7,799 bases of DNA from positions 1 to 7,799 of the forward strand of contig FR895407.1 of NCBI GenBank assembly GCA_000435595.1. Reading direction: 5' to 3'. The translations under genes were made by a program, and so were the position numbers. Of this stretch, positions 5,449 through 7,799 are shown piece after piece. Position 1 is the first letter of the stretch. Every line of letters starts with the position of its first letter. The notes beneath the pieces were generated by a model. The model was not told the origin of the DNA. It did no database searches and saw nothing but the letters and a program-made list of their open reading frames with translations. This DNA is from Firmicutes bacterium CAG:882. Lineage in GTDB: Bacteria > Bacillota > Clostridia > Lachnospirales > Lachnospiraceae.

Positions 5449-7206
5449 ATGGTGATACAGGGCAGCAAAAGCAGAATGAAGAAAAAGCTTTTTTTGGGGA
5501 TTTTACTTGTGACAGCCGTTATTGTGGTGCTGCTTGGAAGGCTTGCGGTTATTATGCTCTTTGAGTCGGAATATTACGGGCAGAGAGCAAAAGAGCTTCA
5601 CGAGAGGGAACGCCCGGTTAAGGCGGCGAGGGGGAGGATAATTTCAGAGGACGGCACGGTGCTTGCTTCTAACAAAACCGTGTGTACCATATCTGTTGTG
5701 CATGCACAGATTACGGACCCGGAGAGGGTGAAGGATGTTCTTTCGGCTGAGCTTGATATGGACAGGGAAAGGGTGGCAAAGAGTGTAGATAAGGTATCGT
5801 CGATGGAGAGAATAAAAACCAATGTGTCAAAGGAAGTCGGCGATGCGATAAGAGAATACAATTTAGACGGAGTTAAGGTCGATGAGGACAGCAAAAGATA
5901 TTATCCTTTTGGCAGCCTCGCATCAAAGGTAATCGGTTTTACGGGAAGTGACAATCAGGGAATTATAGGACTTGAAGTTAAATATGAGGAAGAACTTGCA
6001 GGTGAGGCGGGGCAGATCCTTACAATGACAGATGCATCGGGGATTGAGCTTAAGGAGGAGGGTGAGAGCCGCATTGAGCCCATTGCCGGTGATGACCTTG
6101 TGATAAGCCTCGACTATAATATCCAGACCTATGCACAACAGGCTGCATATAAGGCATACGATGCTAAGGGGGCGAAGCGGGTATCAATCATAGTTATGAA
6201 TCCGCAGGACGGAAGAATATATGCCATGGTAAATGCTCCGGAGTATGACCTCAATTTGCCATACAGCCTGACGGCTGAGTACGGTGATACATCGGGGCTT
6301 GACAGTGAACAGAGGATGGAACTCTTAAATAATATGTGGCGTAATTTCTGCATAAATGACACCTACGAGCCGGGTTCTACATTTAAGATGATTACAGCGA
6401 CGGCGGCACTTGAGAAGGGGGTCGTAAGTCTATCTGACAGCTTTTATTGCAAGGGGAGCCTCACGATAGGAGGAAGAACGATACGCTGCCACAAGACGAC
6501 GGGACATGGCTCACAGACATTTGCACAGACGCTTATGAATTCGTGTAATCCGGCATTTATAACATGGGGCAGCAGAGTCGGAGCGGAGGATTTTTATTAT
6601 TATATGGAAAAGCTCGGACTGTTAGGAAAAACGGGAGTTGACCTTCCGGGCGAGGCGGGGACAATAATACATAAGCTTGAGAATGTAGGTGAGGTGGAGC
6701 TTGCCACGATGAGCTTCGGACAGTCGTTTCAGATAACACCGCTGCAGCTTTTAAGGGCTGCGAGCGCGATAATCAACGGTGGAACGCTTGTTACACCTCA
6801 TTTTGCGGTTAAGACGGTGAACCGGGATGGTGAGACAACGAAGGTGTTTGAGTACCCGGAGACTCAAAACGTGGTTTCAAAAGAAAACAGTGAACTCATG
6901 AAAGAACTGCTTGAGAAGGTAGTTGCGGAGGGTGGAGGAAAACGCTGCTATATCGAGGGGTACAGGATTGGAGGCAAGACAGCTACGTCACAGAAGCTTC
7001 CGAGAGGTTCGGGCAAATATATAGCGTCGTTTATAGGATTTGCACCTGCAGACAATCCACAGGTCATAGCAATGTGCATCATTGACGAACCGCAGGGAAT
7101 ATACTACGGCGGAACAATAGCCGCTCCGGTTATAAAGGAGGTGTTTGACAATATACTGCCGTATCTTGGAATCGAACAGGAAACGGTTGAATTTTCTACA
7201 GAATAG
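5449..7206 (+). CDS. spoVD: Class B penicillin-binding protein (SpoVD/FtsI type)
   Basis: This is a second membrane-anchored transpeptidase, 585 residues, without the long tail of its neighbour and without a PASTA domain. It has a short basic start, a membrane segment at about 13-38, a pedestal domain (about 55-215, including YPFGSLASKVIGF at 152-164) and a transpeptidase domain with S310-T-F-K313 and S365-C-N367. Two motifs deviate: the third catalytic motif is K510-T-A512 rather than KTG, and the pedestal reads RGRIISEDG (61-69) where RGxIxDRxG is usual. The paralogue upstream shares the block FCxNxxYEPGSxFK around the nucleophile. In B. subtilis the gene after pbpB is spoVD, for spore cortex synthesis; the spoVD name here rests on that order and on the cysteine pair, so it is tentative. 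The start has GGGGGA at 5438-5443, 5 nt upstream. Confidence 0.9.
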   Translation: MVIQGSKSRMKKKLFLGILLVTAVIVVLLGRLAVIMLFESEYYGQRAKELHERERPVKAARGRIISEDGTVLASNKTVCTISVVHAQITDPERVKDVLSAELDMDRERVAKSVDKVSSMERIKTNVSKEVGDAIREYNLDGVKVDEDSKRYYPFGSLASKVIGFTGSDNQGIIGLEVKYEEELAGEAGQILTMTDASGIELKEEGESRIEPIAGDDLVISLDYNIQTYAQQAAYKAYDAKGAKRVSIIVMNPQDGRIYAMVNAPEYDLNLPYSLTAEYGDTSGLDSEQRMELLNNMWRNFCINDTYEPGSTFKMITATAALEKGVVSLSDSFYCKGSLTIGGRTIRCHKTTGHGSQTFAQTLMNSCNPAFITWGSRVGAEDFYYYMEKLGLLGKTGVDLPGEAGTIIHKLENVGEVELATMSFGQSFQITPLQLLRAASAIINGGTLVTPHFAVKTVNRDGETTKVFEYPETQNVVSKENSELMKELLEKVVAEGGGKRCYIEGYRIGGKTATSQKLPRGSGKYIASFIGFAPADNPQVIAMCIIDEPQGIYYGGTIAAPVIKEVFDNILPYLGIEQETVEFSTE

Positions 7207-7267
7207 AGATATTATTAAAAGTAAATCACAAAGACAGTGGTTATAAAGTGAAACAGGAGACATTGAC

Positions 7268-7799
7268 ATGGATTTGAGTGGAAAAAAGGTTATAGTTGTA
7301 GGTTCAGGAATAAGCGGTATCGGTGCGGTGAAGCTTCTTAGCGAGGCAGGTGCGGTTCCGGTGCTTTATGATGGTAATGATAAGCTTGTGAAGGAGGAGA
7401 TTCAGGCTAAGCTTCCGGAAGGCGTTCAGGCAGAGATTGTACTAGGTGAACTTAAAAGCGGGCTTGTAAAAAGTGCCGACCTTGCAGTTATAAGCCCGGG
7501 AGTTCCGATTGACAGCCCGGTGGTTGCAGCATTCAATAATGCAGGTGTTCCTGTATGGGGTGAGATAGAGCTTGCGTATAATTATGAGAAGGGTGTTGTG
7601 GCTGCGATTACAGGTACTAACGGAAAGACAACGACGACAACGCTTGTCGGTGAGATTATAAAGGCGTGGGGAAAGGAAACCTTTGTTGTAGGAAATATAG
7701 GTAATTCATACACGGCAGAGGTTCTTAAGACCAACAAGGATTCAGTGACTGTTGCTGAGATTTCCAGCTTCCAGCTTGAGACGGTGCATGAGTTCAGAC
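7268..7799 (+). CDS. murD: UDP-N-acetylmuramoylalanine--D-glutamate ligase MurD (5' part)
   Basis: MurD is the cytoplasmic ATP-dependent ligase that adds D-glutamate to UDP-MurNAc-L-Ala. The first 177 codons are present; the frame stays open and is cut by the window end. The N-terminal UDP-binding Rossmann domain shows VIVVGSGISG (8-17) and ISPGVP (75-80). The central ATPase domain shows the P-loop GTNGKTT (116-122), GNIG (142-145) and EISSFQLE (164-171), the last characteristic of MurD among Mur ligases. AGGAG at 7255-7259 is 8 nt before the ATG. It follows the second PBP gene after 61 bp with no terminator, so it is likely in the same operon. murE and mraY, which lie between spoVD and murD in B. 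subtilis, are absent here. Confidence 0.95.
   Translation, partial: MDLSGKKVIVVGSGISGIGAVKLLSEAGAVPVLYDGNDKLVKEEIQAKLPEGVQAEIVLGELKSGLVKSADLAVISPGVPIDSPVVAAFNNAGVPVWGEIELAYNYEKGVVAAITGTNGKTTTTTLVGEIIKAWGKETFVVGNIGNSYTAEVLKTNKDSVTVAEISSFQLETVHEFR

Noticed and set aside
7242..7247. TATAAA as a murD promoter
   Set aside because: No acceptable -35 at 16-18 bp upstream, and AT-rich intergenic DNA gives such hexamers by chance.
1..7799. A previously undescribed multi-gene system, mobile element, CRISPR array or stable RNA gene
   Set aside because: Nearly all of the window is taken by recognisable conserved dcw genes and lgt; no inverted terminal repeats, spaced repeats other than the MraZ boxes, or RNA gene signatures were seen.

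Overview
The window is the start of a Gram-positive division and cell-wall (dcw) cluster, all on the + strand, with an lgt gene as a separate unit upstream. The organism is most likely a low-to-moderate GC Firmicute of the Clostridia, probably Lachnospiraceae-like. Reasons: the order mraZ-rsmH-ftsL followed by two tandem class B penicillin-binding protein (PBP) genes, strong GGAGG-type ribosome sites, heavy use of ATA and AGA/AGG codons, and the protein sequences themselves. The family assignment is inference.

Layout: (1) 1-157, an extended -10 promoter and a leader with two hairpins. (2) 158-1018, lgt (prolipoprotein diacylglyceryl transferase), closed by a strong intrinsic terminator at 1045-1089. 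(3) 1091-1301, the dcw promoter region, with four GTGGT(A/G) direct repeats exactly 10 bp apart, a textbook MraZ operator. (4) 1302-3208, mraZ, rsmH and an ftsL-type gene, tightly packed and probably translationally coupled. (5) 3217-5358 and 5449-7206, two class B PBP (transpeptidase) genes separated by 90 bp that hold a GC-rich hairpin. (6) 7268-7799, the 5' part of murD, cut by the window edge.

How they work together: MraZ autoregulates the cluster; RsmH methylates 16S rRNA; the FtsL-like protein is a bitopic divisome component that normally works with FtsB/DivIC and the FtsW-FtsI synthase; the two PBPs cross-link septal (and perhaps spore) peptidoglycan; MurD adds D-Glu to the cytoplasmic precursor. 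Lgt lipidates prolipoproteins and is functionally separate.

I see no mobile element, CRISPR array, tRNA or rRNA, and no clearly new multi-gene system. The most interesting points are details of conserved genes. Both PBPs carry four cysteines at identical offsets from the catalytic serine, two of which match the spacing of the redox-controlled pair of SpoVD. The second PBP has KTA instead of KTG. Lgt has Tyr where the E. coli enzyme has an essential His. The MraZ operator lies between two possible -10 boxes. murE and mraY are missing between the PBPs and murD.
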